64,000 bases of DNA. Source: Thermocatellispora tengchongensis. Lineage in GTDB: Bacteria > Actinomycetota > Actinomycetes > Streptosporangiales > Streptosporangiaceae. Positions within the stretch are counted from its first letter, which is position 1; every line of letters starts with the position of its first letter. Location: positions 186,001 to 250,000 of the forward strand of contig NZ_JACHGN010000013.1 in NCBI RefSeq assembly GCF_014202315.1, given 5' to 3'. Under the pieces are notes generated by a model, which worked only from the letters and a program-made list of their open reading frames with translations, had not been told where the DNA came from and did no database searches. Shown here in pieces: positions 35,101-44,228 of this stretch. The position numbers were made by a program, and so were the translations under genes.

Positions 35101-36648
35101 ATGCGCGACAACGGGGTCGTGAGCGTCGGGCCGGAGCCGCTGAGCTTCGAGGATGTGGTCAGGGTAGCCCGTGGTGGCGCGGCCGTCCGGTTGAGTGACG
35201 ACGCCGTCGCCGCCATGACGGCTGCGCGCTCGCGGGTGGAGGAGCTCGCCGAGAGCCCCACCCCGGCGTACGGCGTCTCGACCGGGTTCGGGGCGCTCGC
35301 CTCGCGGCACATCGAGCCGCCGCTGCGGGCCCGGCTGCAGCGCTCGCTGATCCGCTCGCACGCCGCCGGGTCGGGCCCGGAGGTCGAGACCGAGGTCGTA
35401 CGGGCCATGATGCTGCTGCGCCTGCGTACGCTCGCCACCGGCCACACCGGCATCCGGCCCGCGACCGCGCGGGTGCTGGAGGCCCTGCTGAACGCGCGCA
35501 TCACCCCGGTCGTGCACGAGTACGGGAGCCTGGGCTGCTCCGGCGACCTCGCCCCGCTCTCCCACGTCGCGCTTACGATCATGGGCGAGGGCGTGGTCAC
35601 CGACGCCGGCGGGGCCCGGGTCGAGGCCGGGGAGGCGATGAAGCGGGCCGGGATCGAGCCGGTCGAGTTCGCCGCCAAGGAGGGCCTGGCGCTGATCAAC
35701 GGCACCGAGGGCATGCTCGGGATGCTGATCCTGGCCCTGGACGACCTGGCCCGGCTGCTCAAGACCGCCGACATCGCCGCCGCCATGAGCGTGGAAGGGC
35801 TGCTCGGCACCGACCGGGTGTTCGCCGCCGACCTGCAGGCGCTGCGGCCCCACCCCGGGCAGGCGGCGAGCGCCGCCAACCTGCGTACGCTGCTCGCGGG
35901 CTCGGGGATCATGGCCGGGCACCGCGACGGCTCCTGCACCCTGGTCCAGGACGCCTACTCGCTGCGCTGCGCGCCCCAGGTCGCCGGGGCCGCCAGGGAC
36001 ACCATGTCGCACGCCGCCAGCGTCGCCATGCGCGAGCTGTGCTCGGCGATCGACAACCCGGTGGTGCTGGAGGACGGGCGGGTGGAGTCCAACGGCAACT
36101 TCCACGGCGCGCCCGTGGCGTACGTGCTGGACTTCCTGGCCATCGCGGTCGCCGACCTCGCCTCGATGTCCGAGCGGCGCACCGACCGGTTCCTGGACGT
36201 CGCGCGCAACCATGGGCTGCCCGCGTTCCTGGCCGACGACCCCGGGGTCGACTCCGGGCACATGATCGCCCAGTACACCCAGGCCGCGATCGTCTCGGAG
36301 CTCAAGCGCCTGGCGGTGCCGGCGAGCGTGGACTCCATCCCGAGTTCGGCGATGCAGGAGGACCACGTGTCGATGGGCTGGTCGGCCGCGCGCAAGCTGC
36401 GCCGGGCGATCGACGGGCTGACCCGCGTCCTCGCCGTGGAACTGGTCACCGCGGCCCGCGGCATCGAACTGCGCGCCCCGAGCGCCCCCGCCCCCGCGAC
36501 CGGCGCGGTCATCGCCGCGATCCGGCAGGAGGTGCCGGGCCCCGGGCCCGACCGCTTCCTGGCCCCGGAGATCGAGTCGGTGGTACGGCAGGTCGCCGAC
36601 GGTACGCTCGTCGCCGCCGCCGAGTCCGTCACCGGGCCGCTTGCCTGA
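35101..36648 (+). CDS. hutH: Histidine ammonia-lyase
   Basis: A 515-residue MIO-containing aromatic ammonia-lyase that turns L-histidine into urocanate and ammonia. The MIO prosthetic group forms from Cys-Ser-Gly in YGSLGCSGDLAPLSHVALT; many relatives have Ala-Ser-Gly, and Cys at this place is known from actinomycete enzymes. Other conserved segments: PAYGVSTGFGAL (catalytic Tyr), SLIRSHAAGSG (His typical of HAL rather than PAL/TAL), QDAYSLRCAPQV, and NPVVLEDGRVESNGNFHG. Start ATG 35101 with GAGG five bases before; a GTG at 35089 is possible. Neighbours are p-aminobenzoate genes, not other hut genes, so the gene stands alone. Confidence 0.93.
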   Translation: MRDNGVVSVGPEPLSFEDVVRVARGGAAVRLSDDAVAAMTAARSRVEELAESPTPAYGVSTGFGALASRHIEPPLRARLQRSLIRSHAAGSGPEVETEVVRAMMLLRLRTLATGHTGIRPATARVLEALLNARITPVVHEYGSLGCSGDLAPLSHVALTIMGEGVVTDAGGARVEAGEAMKRAGIEPVEFAAKEGLALINGTEGMLGMLILALDDLARLLKTADIAAAMSVEGLLGTDRVFAADLQALRPHPGQAASAANLRTLLAGSGIMAGHRDGSCTLVQDAYSLRCAPQVAGAARDTMSHAASVAMRELCSAIDNPVVLEDGRVESNGNFHGAPVAYVLDFLAIAVADLASMSERRTDRFLDVARNHGLPAFLADDPGVDSGHMIAQYTQAAIVSELKRLAVPASVDSIPSSAMQEDHVSMGWSAARKLRRAIDGLTRVLAVELVTAARGIELRAPSAPAPATGAVIAAIRQEVPGPGPDRFLAPEIESVVRQVADGTLVAAAESVTGPLA

Positions 36649-36748
36649 GCCGGAGCAGGCGGTCCTCCCGGCCGAAGGCAAGACGGCCTGAGCCTGGGGT
36701 GGCGGTACGCCGCGTAGCCCGCCGCCTCCAAAGCGGGACAATAGCCGT

Positions 36749-37756
36749 GTGCACCACAGTTTCGCCCATGTCGGCGGCGTCCTGGCGACCGGGCTGCGCG
36801 ACATCACCACCGACCCGGCCGCGCTCGACGGCTCCGGGTGGTGGGCGGTCGTGGCCACCTACGAGGGCGAGATCACCTGCGCCCGCTTCGACCACGTACG
36901 CCGGGCGCCGCTGCCCCGTCCGGCGGCCCCCTGGCACGGGCCGGCGCCCGAGGACTGGCGGACCTCCCTGGACCAGGCCGCGTACGAGGCCGGGGTGGAG
37001 CGCATCCGGGCGTACATCGAGCAGGGGGAGGTCTACCAGGCCAACCTGTGCCGCGTCCTGACCGCCCCTCTCCGGCCGGGGCCGGGCGCCGATCCGGCGG
37101 CGCTGGCCGCGCTCCTCGCCCAGGGCAACCCGGCGCCGTACGCGGCCACCGTCAGCCTGCCCGGGACGGCCGTGGTGTCCGCGTCGCCGGAGCTGTACCT
37201 TTCGCGCACCGGCGACGTGATCGAGTCGCGCCCGATCAAGGGCACCGGCGCCACGGCCGCCGACCTGCTGGAGAAGGACCACGCCGAGAACGTCATGATC
37301 GTGGACCTGGTCCGCAACGACCTCGGCCGGGTCGCGGAGGTCGGCTCGGTGAGCGTGCCCGAGCTGTGCGCGGTCGAGAAGCACCCGGGCCTGGTGCACC
37401 TGGTCTCGACCGTACGCGCCCGCCTGGCCGCCGGACACGGGTGGCCGGACCTGTTCGCGGCCACGTTCCCGCCGGGCTCGGTGACCGGCGCGCCGAAATC
37501 ATCCGCGCTGCGGATCATCGATGAGCTCGAACCAGCGCCCCGGGGGCCGTACTGTGGTGCCGTGGGCTGGGTCGACGCCGACCGGCGGGTGGCATCGCTG
37601 GCGGTGGGCATCCGCACCTTCTGGATCGAGGACCACCTGATCCGGTTCGGCACGGGGGCGGGCATCACGTGGGGCTCCGACCCCCGCCGTGAGTGGCATG
37701 AGACCGAACTCAAGGCGGCCAGGCTCATCTCGCTCGCCTCGTACGGGGGCGTGTAA
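36749..37756 (+). CDS. pabB: Aminodeoxychorismate synthase component I (PabB-like)
   Basis: A 335-residue chorismate-binding enzyme: ERIRAYIEQGEVYQANLCR, SPELYLSRTGDVIESRPIKGTGAT (signature), DLVRNDLGRVAEVGSV, EKHPGLVHLVSTVRA, FPPGSVTGAPKSSALRIIDELEPAPRGPYCGAVGWVD. It lacks the N-terminal regulatory part of TrpE and is shorter than E. coli PabB. It would aminate chorismate to ADC for folate or for PABA-derived metabolites; a glutaminase partner is not present here. GTG start 36749. 16 bp before the aminotransferase class IV gene, so a pabB-pabC operon. Confidence 0.85.
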   Translation: MHHSFAHVGGVLATGLRDITTDPAALDGSGWWAVVATYEGEITCARFDHVRRAPLPRPAAPWHGPAPEDWRTSLDQAAYEAGVERIRAYIEQGEVYQANLCRVLTAPLRPGPGADPAALAALLAQGNPAPYAATVSLPGTAVVSASPELYLSRTGDVIESRPIKGTGATAADLLEKDHAENVMIVDLVRNDLGRVAEVGSVSVPELCAVEKHPGLVHLVSTVRARLAAGHGWPDLFAATFPPGSVTGAPKSSALRIIDELEPAPRGPYCGAVGWVDADRRVASLAVGIRTFWIEDHLIRFGTGAGITWGSDPRREWHETELKAARLISLASYGGV

Positions 37757-37772
37757 CCATAGGAGGAGACAG

Positions 37773-38603
37773 ATGAACGTACCGGTCTGGGTCAACGGGC
37801 GCCTGCTCGATCCCGCAGAGGCCGTCGTCTCGGTGTTCGACCACGGCCTGATGGTCGGAGACGGCGTGTTCGAGACGATCAAATGCGTCAACGGCGAGTC
37901 CTTCGCGCTGACCCGCCACCTGGACCGGCTCCGGCTCTCCGCGCAGCGCATGGACCTGCCCGAACCCGACACCGAGGCCATCGCCGACGGCGTACGCGCC
38001 TGCCTGGCCGCCGCGCCCCGCTGGCCGCTCGGCCGCGTCCGCGTCACCTACACCAGCGGCCCGGGGCCGCTCGGCTCCGACCGCGGCGACGAGGGCTGCA
38101 CCGCGATCGTGATCGTCGGCGAGCAGAAGCCGTTCCCGGCCACCGCCGACGTCACCGTCGTCCCCTGGCCGCGCAACGAGCGCGGCGCGCTGGCCGGGGT
38201 CAAGAGCACCTCGTACGGCGACAACGCCAAGGCCCTGGCCTACGCCAAGCAGCGCGGCGGCGGTGAGGCGATCTTCGGCAACCTGGCCGGCAACCTGTGC
38301 GAGGGCACCGGCAGCAACATCTTCGTGGTCAAGGGGGGCCGCCTGGTCACCCCGACCCTCGCCTCCGGCTGCCTGGCCGGGGTGACCCGCGCGCTCACCC
38401 TGGAGTGGTGCGGCGGCACCGAGGAGGACGTGCCGCTGTCGGTCCTGTACGACGCGGAGGAGGCATTCCTGACCTCCACCACGCGTGACATCCAGCCGAT
38501 CCGGCTGGTGGACGACACCGCCCTCCCGGTCGCCCCGGGCCCGATCACCGCCAAGGCCATGCAGGTCTTCGCCGAGCGCAGCGCGTCCGACCTCGACCCG
38601 TGA
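37773..38603 (+). CDS. pabC: Aminotransferase class IV (4-amino-4-deoxychorismate lyase-like)
   Basis: A 276-residue PLP-dependent fold-type IV enzyme: VWVNGRLLDPAEAVVSVFDHGLMVGDGVFETIKCVNG, HLDRLRLSAQRMDLP, the PLP Lys in GVKSTSYGDNAKALAYAK, and EAIFGNLAGNLCEGTGSNIFVVKGGRLVTPTLASGCLAGVTR. Sequence alone does not separate ADC lyase from D-amino-acid or branched-chain transaminases, but the adjacent pabB gene argues for ADC lyase (yields PABA and pyruvate). ATG 37773 with AGGAGGAG 7-8 bases before. Confidence 0.8.
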   Translation: MNVPVWVNGRLLDPAEAVVSVFDHGLMVGDGVFETIKCVNGESFALTRHLDRLRLSAQRMDLPEPDTEAIADGVRACLAAAPRWPLGRVRVTYTSGPGPLGSDRGDEGCTAIVIVGEQKPFPATADVTVVPWPRNERGALAGVKSTSYGDNAKALAYAKQRGGGEAIFGNLAGNLCEGTGSNIFVVKGGRLVTPTLASGCLAGVTRALTLEWCGGTEEDVPLSVLYDAEEAFLTSTTRDIQPIRLVDDTALPVAPGPITAKAMQVFAERSASDLDP

Positions 38604-38606
38604 CGG

Positions 38607-40025
38607 TCACCTGCCGCCGTAGGACACCTGGGTCTGGACGTTGAACGCGTCCAGCTTGACCTGCTTGGCCGGATCGGTCAGCGGGTCGTTGATCTCGATC
38701 ACGTCCAGGCCCTTGGTGATGTCGCTGGAGTAGATGTAGCCGTTGTAGTAGTACGCCGACCACGAGCCGCCGAGCCCGGTGCCCGACAGCGGCCCGCGCT
38801 CGAAGTACCCGATCTCGCGGGGGTTGTCGGAGTCGGTGAAGTCCCAGATCGAGATCCCGCCCTGGTACCACGCCTGGACCATCAGGTCCTTGCCCTTGAC
38901 CGGGATCAGCGAGCCGTTGTGCGCCACGCAGTTCTCGGTCGAGGTCTGCTCGCGCGGGATCTTGAAGTAGGACCGCAGCGTGAGCCGGTTGTCCTTCAGG
39001 TCGTAGATCGCGTTGGCGCCCTTGGTGCGCGGCGTGCCGCTGTCGCAGGTCGCCGCGGTGCCGCCGCCCAGCTCGTCGGTGAAGACCACCTTGGTGGCGT
39101 CGTCGTTGAACGTGGCCGAGTGCCAGATCGAGAAGTTCTCCTCGTCGTTGATCTGCTGCAGCACCACCGGCCTGACCGGGTCGCTGATGTCCAGCAGCAC
39201 GCCGTCGCCGAAGCACGCCCCGGCGGCCAGGTTCTTCTCCGGGTACGCCGTGACGTCGTGGCAGCCGCCGAAGCCCGCGTCGGCGTCCTTCTGCGCGGTG
39301 TTGAACACCACCGGCTCGTTCACGACCCGCGAGCGGGCGGGGTCGGCCAGGGGGACCTCCACGATGGAGATCGTGTTGTGCGGGGGAGTGCAGGTCGTGG
39401 ACTCCGGCTCGGGGCCGGGAGAGGAGACGTACAGGTAGAGGGTCTGGCCGTCCTTGCCCGGCACCATGGAGTGGGTGTGCGAGCCGCAGGCGGTGGCGAC
39501 GGAGGAGACGTACTTCGGGTGCGCCTTGTCGCTGATGTCGAAGATCCGGATGCCCTCCCAGGCGTTCTCGCCGAAGCCCTGGGCGGGCTTGCTCGCGCAG
39601 GTCTCGTCGGTGCGCGGGTCGTCGATGGACAGGAAGAGCAGGTTGCCGCTCACGGAGATGTCGTTCTGGCCGCCGGGGCACAGCGTACGGCTCACGGTGA
39701 CGGGCTTGGTGGGGTCGCTGATGTCGTGGATGGTGAAGCCATCGTAGTTGCCGACATACGCGTATTTATCCTGAAACGCGAGGTCTGTCCCCCAAGACTC
39801 CTCGCCGTCGAACGGCGCCGACAGCGGCACGTTCGTGACCAGCCGTACGTTCTCGCTGCTCCTCACCTCGTCCGCGGCCGGCGGCGAGTTCTCCCCGGCG
39901 GTGGTGGGCGCGGCCGACCCGGCCGCCGCGGGCTCGCCGCCCGCCCGCTCCGCCGGCGCGCTGCACCCGGCCAGCCCCAGCACCACGGCCGCGACCGCCG
40001 CTCCGATCCATCCTGACCTGCTCAA
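38607..40025 (-). CDS. LVIVD-repeat beta-propeller lipoprotein
   Basis: A 472-residue exported protein. TTG start at 40025 after GGGGGA gives LSRSGWIGAAVAAVVLGLAGCSAPA, a lipoprotein signal with lipobox LAGC. Then repeated units of the LVIVD type: YAYVGNYDGFTIHDISDPTKPVTVSR, WEGIRIFDISDKAHPKYVSSV, GDGVLLDISDPVRPVVLQQ, GGISIWDFTDSDNPREIGYF, KGLDVIEINDPLTDP. Such propellers occur outside the membrane in many actinomycetes; function unknown. Divergent from the DUF305 gene and convergent with pabC (3 bp apart). Confidence 0.85.
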   Translation of the reverse strand: MSRSGWIGAAVAAVVLGLAGCSAPAERAGGEPAAAGSAAPTTAGENSPPAADEVRSSENVRLVTNVPLSAPFDGEESWGTDLAFQDKYAYVGNYDGFTIHDISDPTKPVTVSRTLCPGGQNDISVSGNLLFLSIDDPRTDETCASKPAQGFGENAWEGIRIFDISDKAHPKYVSSVATACGSHTHSMVPGKDGQTLYLYVSSPGPEPESTTCTPPHNTISIVEVPLADPARSRVVNEPVVFNTAQKDADAGFGGCHDVTAYPEKNLAAGACFGDGVLLDISDPVRPVVLQQINDEENFSIWHSATFNDDATKVVFTDELGGGTAATCDSGTPRTKGANAIYDLKDNRLTLRSYFKIPREQTSTENCVAHNGSLIPVKGKDLMVQAWYQGGISIWDFTDSDNPREIGYFERGPLSGTGLGGSWSAYYYNGYIYSSDITKGLDVIEINDPLTDPAKQVKLDAFNVQTQVSYGGR

Positions 40026-40080
40026 GTTCCCCCCATAGTCGGCATGGTTGTGCCCCAGTATGGAAGCTATGTCGGGGAAC

Positions 40081-40740
40081 ATGCGAACGTGGCGGTATTT
40101 GGTCACAGTTATGGCGGCGATCGTCGTCACGGCGACGGGCTGCACCCAGCAGCAGGACGCCCCCGCGCCCCTCACCGCCGGCTCTGACGCGCCGCTGAAC
40201 CTGCCCGCGGGCCCCGGTGAGGCCGGGCGTACGGCGGCGCCGGGGGAGCGCCTGGGCGAGTCGGAGGCGCGTCCCACGGCCGCCGACGTCACCTTCGCCG
40301 AGTCGATGATCCCCCACCACCGCCAGGCCCTGGAGATGGCGGCCCTGGCCGGCGACCGCACCACCGACACCGCGATCCTGGCCCTGGCCGAACGGATCAC
40401 GGTCTCCCAGCAGCCCGAGATCGAGGCGATGTCGGCCTGGCTGACCGCCCTGGGCCGCCCCGTCCCCGGAGCGCACGCCCACGAGGAGATGCGGGGCCGG
40501 TACGGCATGGCCACGCTGGCGCAGATGAACCGGCTCAGGGCGGCCAGGGGAGAGTCCTTCGACAGGCTGTTCCTGGAGCTGATGATCGCCCATCACCGGG
40601 GCGCCCTCGCGATGGCCAAGACCGAGGTAGCGGAGGGCGCCGACAGGCGCATGCGCCTCATGGCCCGGGACGTACTGTCGTCCCAGGCCATCGAGATCTC
40701 CAGGATGACCCGCCTGGCAGGGGGATCAACGGACGGCTAG
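40081..40740 (+). CDS. DUF305-family lipoprotein
   Basis: A 219-residue protein. The start ATG 40081 (GGGGA before it) gives MRTWRYLVTVMAAIVVTATGCTQQ, a lipoprotein signal with Cys at the ATGC box. The mature part has the two hallmark DUF305 repeats: ESMIPHHRQALEMAALA and LELMIAHHRGALAMAKTE (MI-HH-x-A-L-x-MA). DUF305 proteins are helical ferritin-like bundles often linked to copper; function unproven. Divergent from the LVIVD gene, with which it often pairs in actinomycetes. Ends overlapping the ssgB stop by 3 bp on the other strand. Confidence 0.88.
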   Translation: MRTWRYLVTVMAAIVVTATGCTQQQDAPAPLTAGSDAPLNLPAGPGEAGRTAAPGERLGESEARPTAADVTFAESMIPHHRQALEMAALAGDRTTDTAILALAERITVSQQPEIEAMSAWLTALGRPVPGAHAHEEMRGRYGMATLAQMNRLRAARGESFDRLFLELMIAHHRGALAMAKTEVAEGADRRMRLMARDVLSSQAIEISRMTRLAGGSTDG

Positions 40741-41153
40741 GAGCTCCACAGCATGTTCGTCAGCTCGGAGTCGAGATCCATGAAGTCGGTCTCGCGCCCT
40801 GCGGGCACCAGCTCGTACGTGCGGTGCAGGAACTCGGTCAGCGGCGCCAGCGGCACCTCGAACAGGGCCTGACCGAACGGGGACGTCAAGCTGATGTGCA
40901 GCGTACGCTCCCCATCGGCCCGCGCCGGCCACACCTGCACGTCGCCGTCGCCGACACGTCGCACGATGCCGACAGTGAGCAACTCGCGGGCGAAGATCCA
41001 CTCGACCGGTTCGTCGTTCCCCACATGGAAGGCCATCCGGATCGCATACGGATCTTCCGCCGTGTAGCTCAGACCTGCGAGCAGGGGGACGGTGGTACGG
41101 TCGGGGACCACAAGCCGAAGGCCCAGCTCGGCAGAGACGGTGGTGCTGTTCAT
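40737..41153 (-). CDS. ssgB: SsgA-like sporulation/cell-division protein, SsgB type
   Basis: A 138-residue protein of the SALP family: MNSTTVSAELGLRLVVPDRTTVPLLAGLSYTAEDPYAIRMAFHVGNDEPVEWIFARELLTVGIVRRVGDGDVQVWPAR, TLHISLTSPFGQALFEVPLAPLTEFLHRTYELVPAGRE. This degree of conservation is that of SsgB, which recruits FtsZ to sporulation septa. It marks the host as a morphologically complex actinomycete. Start ATG 41153. Confidence 0.93.
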   Translation of the reverse strand: MNSTTVSAELGLRLVVPDRTTVPLLAGLSYTAEDPYAIRMAFHVGNDEPVEWIFARELLTVGIVRRVGDGDVQVWPARADGERTLHISLTSPFGQALFEVPLAPLTEFLHRTYELVPAGRETDFMDLDSELTNMLWSS

Positions 41154-41704
41154 CGTCAGCCAAACCTTTACGTCGTCGGGTCCCCTCATCGGGGCTTTCA
41201 CTGCTCTGACGGACTTCGTCCTGAGCTATGACGCGGAACGAAGAAACCTGTAGGAAGAATTCCGCCTACAGGCCCTTCTGTAACGCACATCACAGCGGGA
41301 CATTCGGGTCCCTACCTGGTCAAACACCACCGAAAGGCCCGTGTTCGCCGGGGTTTTGCGTGTCACTACGGCTCGTCCGGGCCCTCCCGCAGAAGATCGC
41401 CGCTGGACCCGCGCGGCCCTCCCTGCTGGACGTCCCTGGACGAATGCTCTCAGCTCCGTTCCTATCGTGTCACCGCGGGTCAGCACGATGCTATGACACC
41501 CGACCCTCCCCCCGTGCGCATCCGCGACCATTCCCCCCAACTAACCCCCACCGCCTCCGCTCAGGCCCCCTCCCGACCGCCGCCCAGGCCCACTCCCGAC
41601 CGCCACCCGACCATCGCCCCGCGCCCCTCTCGATCGTCGCTTCGCCACCACCCCCCGAAGTGCGGTATGGTTTTCCCGTCGGCACCGCAAGGGGCCGCAC
41701 ACCA
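41154..41704. other. Intergenic: ssgB promoter region and small hairpin
   Basis: No gene. It contains the ssgB upstream region and an 8-bp hairpin CCTGTAGG (41247-41254) / CCTACAGG (41265-41272). The remaining stretch is low-complexity C-rich DNA up to tRNA-Val. Confidence 0.5.
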
Positions 41705-41779
41705 GGGCGATTAGCTCAGCGGGAGAGCGCTTCGTTCACACCGAAGAGGTCACTGGTTCGATCCCAGTATCGCCCACCA
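41705..41779 (+). tRNA. tRNA-Val (CAC), CCA encoded
   Basis: A cloverleaf of 72 nt plus CCA: acceptor GGGCGAT/ATCGCCC, D-loop TTAGCTCAGCGGGAGAGC, anticodon loop TTCACAC with CAC, T-arm GGTTCGATCCC. Its 3' half is nearly identical to that of tRNA-Val(GAC) at 34572, in opposite orientation. Confidence 0.95.
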
Positions 41780-41795
41780 GATTCTCGCAGGTCAG

Positions 41796-41827
41796 AGGCC
41801 GGTTCGCCACCCAGGCGACCGGCCTTT
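41796..41827 (+). terminator. Terminator after tRNA-Val(CAC)
   Basis: AGGCCGGTTCGCC (41796-41808) pairs with GGCGACCGGCCTTT (41814-41827), and TTT follows on the plus strand, 17 bp after the tRNA. Confidence 0.7.
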
Positions 41828-42005
41828 GCAGTGTCTGGACCGTCGTTGGACCGTGGGACCGGCCGTCACCCACCCCGCCGGACCGTCACGACACCCTCGC
41901 CGCGGTCCCGCCGGTCCGGAATGTTCAACTGACCGGCCTTCCCCTGCGCCAGCAGGCCGAGACCTGACCACGTTCATCGCGGCTAGAGAGACTTCATGGC
42001 TGGGG

Positions 42006-42803
42006 TTACGGGGGTTGGAAATCCAGGCCGGTCTTGGCCGGGAAGCCGACGATCAGCGCCGGTCGGTACCGCATGCGCTTGAGCCGGTCTCTCACCAAGG
42101 CGATCAGCTGGTCGATGGTGCGCATGGCGAGGTTGGCCAGGCTCTTCTTCGCGTGCGCCCACACCCCCTCGACCGGGTTCAGCTCGGGGATGTAGGCGGG
42201 CAGGTAGAAGACCGTCAGCCAGGGATGTGCGGCGATCAGCCGCCTCATCTCGGCGGAGCTGTGGGTGTTCAGGTTGTCCCACACCACCACCAGCGCCCCG
42301 CTGAGCTGCTGATGGGCGGCATCGAACAACGCGGCATAGCCGGCCTCGGCGAACCCCGGCGTTCCCCTTTGCGTCCACGGAGGCCCGGCGGGAGGGGCCT
42401 GCCGACTCCAGCCGAGCCGGTGCAGCGGGGAACAGACCCCGGCCACGGTGTAGCCGACCTTGAACAGGTGCTGGATCACGTCGGCGATCCGGGCGAGGGT
42501 CCAGCACTGGTCGTCCCAGCCGTAGACCATCGGCCCTTCGGTCAGGGCCTGTTCCAGGCGCGCGAGCTGGGCGTCGTCCAGCCTGCGCCCCGCCCCGCCC
42601 GGGCCTTTGAAGACCAATGCCTCGCGTCCGCCGGTCTCCAGCGCCCGCCGACACCGGTTGGCCGGTATGCGTGACACCCGGAACTCTCGCGCGACCTGGG
42701 CATCACCGGCGGCTTCGGCGAAGCGGTCGGCCGCCCGCAGCCGCACCTGCTCGCGGCGTAATCGCTGCTCGGCGGTCACGCCACCACCATCGGGATACCT
42801 CAT
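42006..42803 (-). pseudogene. IS630-family transposase, internal deletion
   Basis: A 265-residue frame. It has the HTH half (RFAEAAGDAQVAREFRVSRIPANRCRRALETGGREAL), then a link GPPWTQRGTPGFAEAG, and the second half of the DDE domain, LVVVWDNLNTHSSAEMRRLI (second Asp) and YIPELNPVEGVWAHAKKSLANLA (Glu). The ~80 residues with the first catalytic Asp are deleted in frame. It therefore cannot transpose. It is inserted just after the tRNA-Val terminator. Confidence 0.75.
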
Positions 42804-43103
42804 GCACCGGAGCTGTCACCGCAACGACCGTATGCCGGCTCACTCCCAGGCCAGGCCATATAACCCTGCCCTCTGAACGCCTTTATGAATCTACAACGTA
42901 AAGGTGTTGGCGTTTAGTGGCCCGCTCACGAGCGAGGAATGCCATGGAAGCATCACTCGTGATCTCTGCGACACGAGCAGCCATAAGGGTCAGGGCTTGC
43001 GGGGCTGCCAAGAAGAAATCTCCCGCCCCACATGCGAACCGTCACCGGTTGATTACTATGCGTTCTGACCGTGTGACGGCGTGAAACGAATTAGGGGGGA
43101 CGC
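42804..43103. other. Intergenic region upstream of secreted-protein gene
   Basis: No ORF supported. The patch at 42860-42910 is AT-richer (GCCTTTATGAATCTACAACGTAAAGG) and could be the right end of the IS630 copy; GGTTGATTACTATGCG (43048-43063) may hold the -10 of the gene at 43104. Confidence 0.4.
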
Positions 43104-43478
43104 GTGACCCGAGCCGGCGGAGTGATCGCGATGGTGGCCACGGGCCTGAACCTGGTCTTCGCGGCGACGGCGCCGACGAGAGGCGCCGGCTGGAGCGATA
43201 CTCACGGGCACGGCAGTGTGACGGTGCCGGCCGATCGGTCGATGATCAAAGTGTGCGACGGGCGGAAGGACGACCTCGCGTACAAGGCGGTCTGGCACAA
43301 CGACAACTCTCTGGACGCCCGCGACTCCTTCGAGGTGGTGGCGCCCCAGGGCGGATGCGCCACCGACACCTCCCTCTTCGGTTCGGTCAAGGTCTTCAAG
43401 CTCTGTCACGGGCGCGTCGGCGGGAACCGTGTCAACTGGACCGGTTGCAAAGCCGCGGTCTGGCCCGGTGGCCGCTGA
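43104..43478 (+). CDS. Small secreted protein of unknown function
   Basis: A 124-residue protein, GTG start 43104 after AGGGGGGA. Signal peptide to about residue 22 (VIAMVATGLNLVFAATAP). The mature part GHGSVTVPADRSMIKVCDGRKDDLAYKAVWHND, SFEVVAPQGGCATDT, VFKLCHGRVGGNRVNWTGCKAAVW has four Cys, likely two disulfides. The pattern ('C-DG-KDD..AY-.......D....V.A..GGC....') resembles small extracellular proteins common in actinomycetes. Function unknown. Confidence 0.7.
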   Translation: MTRAGGVIAMVATGLNLVFAATAPTRGAGWSDTHGHGSVTVPADRSMIKVCDGRKDDLAYKAVWHNDNSLDARDSFEVVAPQGGCATDTSLFGSVKVFKLCHGRVGGNRVNWTGCKAAVWPGGR

Positions 43479-43549
43479 CCTGCACTCCGGCGACGATCAC
43501 TCCACTGGCGGCCTCCCGTGTTACCGGGAGGCCGCCGATGCGACGATGG

Positions 43550-43783
43550 TCAGGGTTCGGTGCCGCCGAGCCGGCTTTGGATGTCGGCCTGCTTCTGCTC
43601 GACGAGTGTGCTGATCAGCGTGGCCAGGCCCAGCGCGACACCGGCGATGATCGCGGTGATGATCGCCCACTCCACGGCGGAGGCGCCGCGTGTCGGGGCT
43701 GTGCGGGCGCGATGCGTGCGCACGGCCAGGCAGGCCCGCAGGTAGATGATCCATGGGTGCTCCAGCATGATCGGCTTCCGCAT
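43550..43783 (-). CDS. Flp/TadE-type pilin-like protein
   Basis: A 77-residue protein, ATG 43783 after GAGGACG. The N-region ends THRARTAPTRGASAVEWAII, a prepilin-type processing site (G-A-S-AVEWA) followed by the hydrophobic segment TAIIAGVALGLATLISTLVEQ. The class III/Flp signature 'RGA-AVEW' of actinomycete Flp/TadE-like proteins is clear; no tad genes are near. An isolated pilin may be a relic of a tad cluster or act alone. Confidence 0.65.
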   Translation of the reverse strand: MRKPIMLEHPWIIYLRACLAVRTHRARTAPTRGASAVEWAIITAIIAGVALGLATLISTLVEQKQADIQSRLGGTEP

Positions 43784-43968
43784 TTCACGTCCTCGCAAGA
43801 CGGTGTGATCACTGATGGCGACGTTCGATCAGCAAATTGTGATCCACCTGGTCGTGAGGAGATCGTGAAACCGGGGCGGAATCTGGAGCTCCACCGCGTG
43901 TGTGCCGGGGGTGCCCGAGGCGTCCGGGTGATGACCACCGAGGCGAGCGGGAACACGCCGTCCCGGCG

Positions 43969-44220
43969 ATGCCCCAGTGGACCTTCGTGATGGCCGCACC
44001 CGGGGAAGAGGTGGAGGACCTACGCCGGGCCGTCGCGGCCGGGGCCGAATGCCTCGTGCTGGGCCTGATGCTTGCACCGTGGCCGACCGGCCTGACGTGC
44101 GAGGTGGACGCCGAAGGTCGTATCGCCGGCCTCGACGGGCCGCAGGCGCCGCACCACTGGGTGGGCGATCGCCTGCCCACGGCGACCATGGCGCAGGCGA
44201 AGGCCCGGCTCGTCCGCTGA
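43969..44220 (+). CDS. Hypothetical protein
   Basis: An 83-residue frame, ATG 43969: MPQWTFVMAAPGEEVEDLRRAVAAGAECLVLGLMLAPWPTGLTCEVDAEGRIAGLDGPQAPHHWVGDRLPTATMAQAKARL. The composition is acidic and protein-like, but no family is recognised and there is no strong ribosome site (GGCGATG). It may be the end of a larger gene. Confidence 0.4.
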   Translation: MPQWTFVMAAPGEEVEDLRRAVAAGAECLVLGLMLAPWPTGLTCEVDAEGRIAGLDGPQAPHHWVGDRLPTATMAQAKARLVR

Positions 44221-44228
44221 CCGCGTCG

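Noticed and set aside
35101-36648. Phenylalanine/tyrosine ammonia-lyase
   Set aside because: The SHAAGSG and NGNFHG segments and the overall length fit histidine ammonia-lyase better. I see no PAL/TAL selectivity residues, although a substrate test would be final.
34572-41779. The two tRNA-Val genes as left and right attachment sites of a 7-kb element
   Set aside because: They are in opposite orientation, have different anticodons, and enclose core genes (pabB, ssgB). Site-specific integration would give direct repeats.
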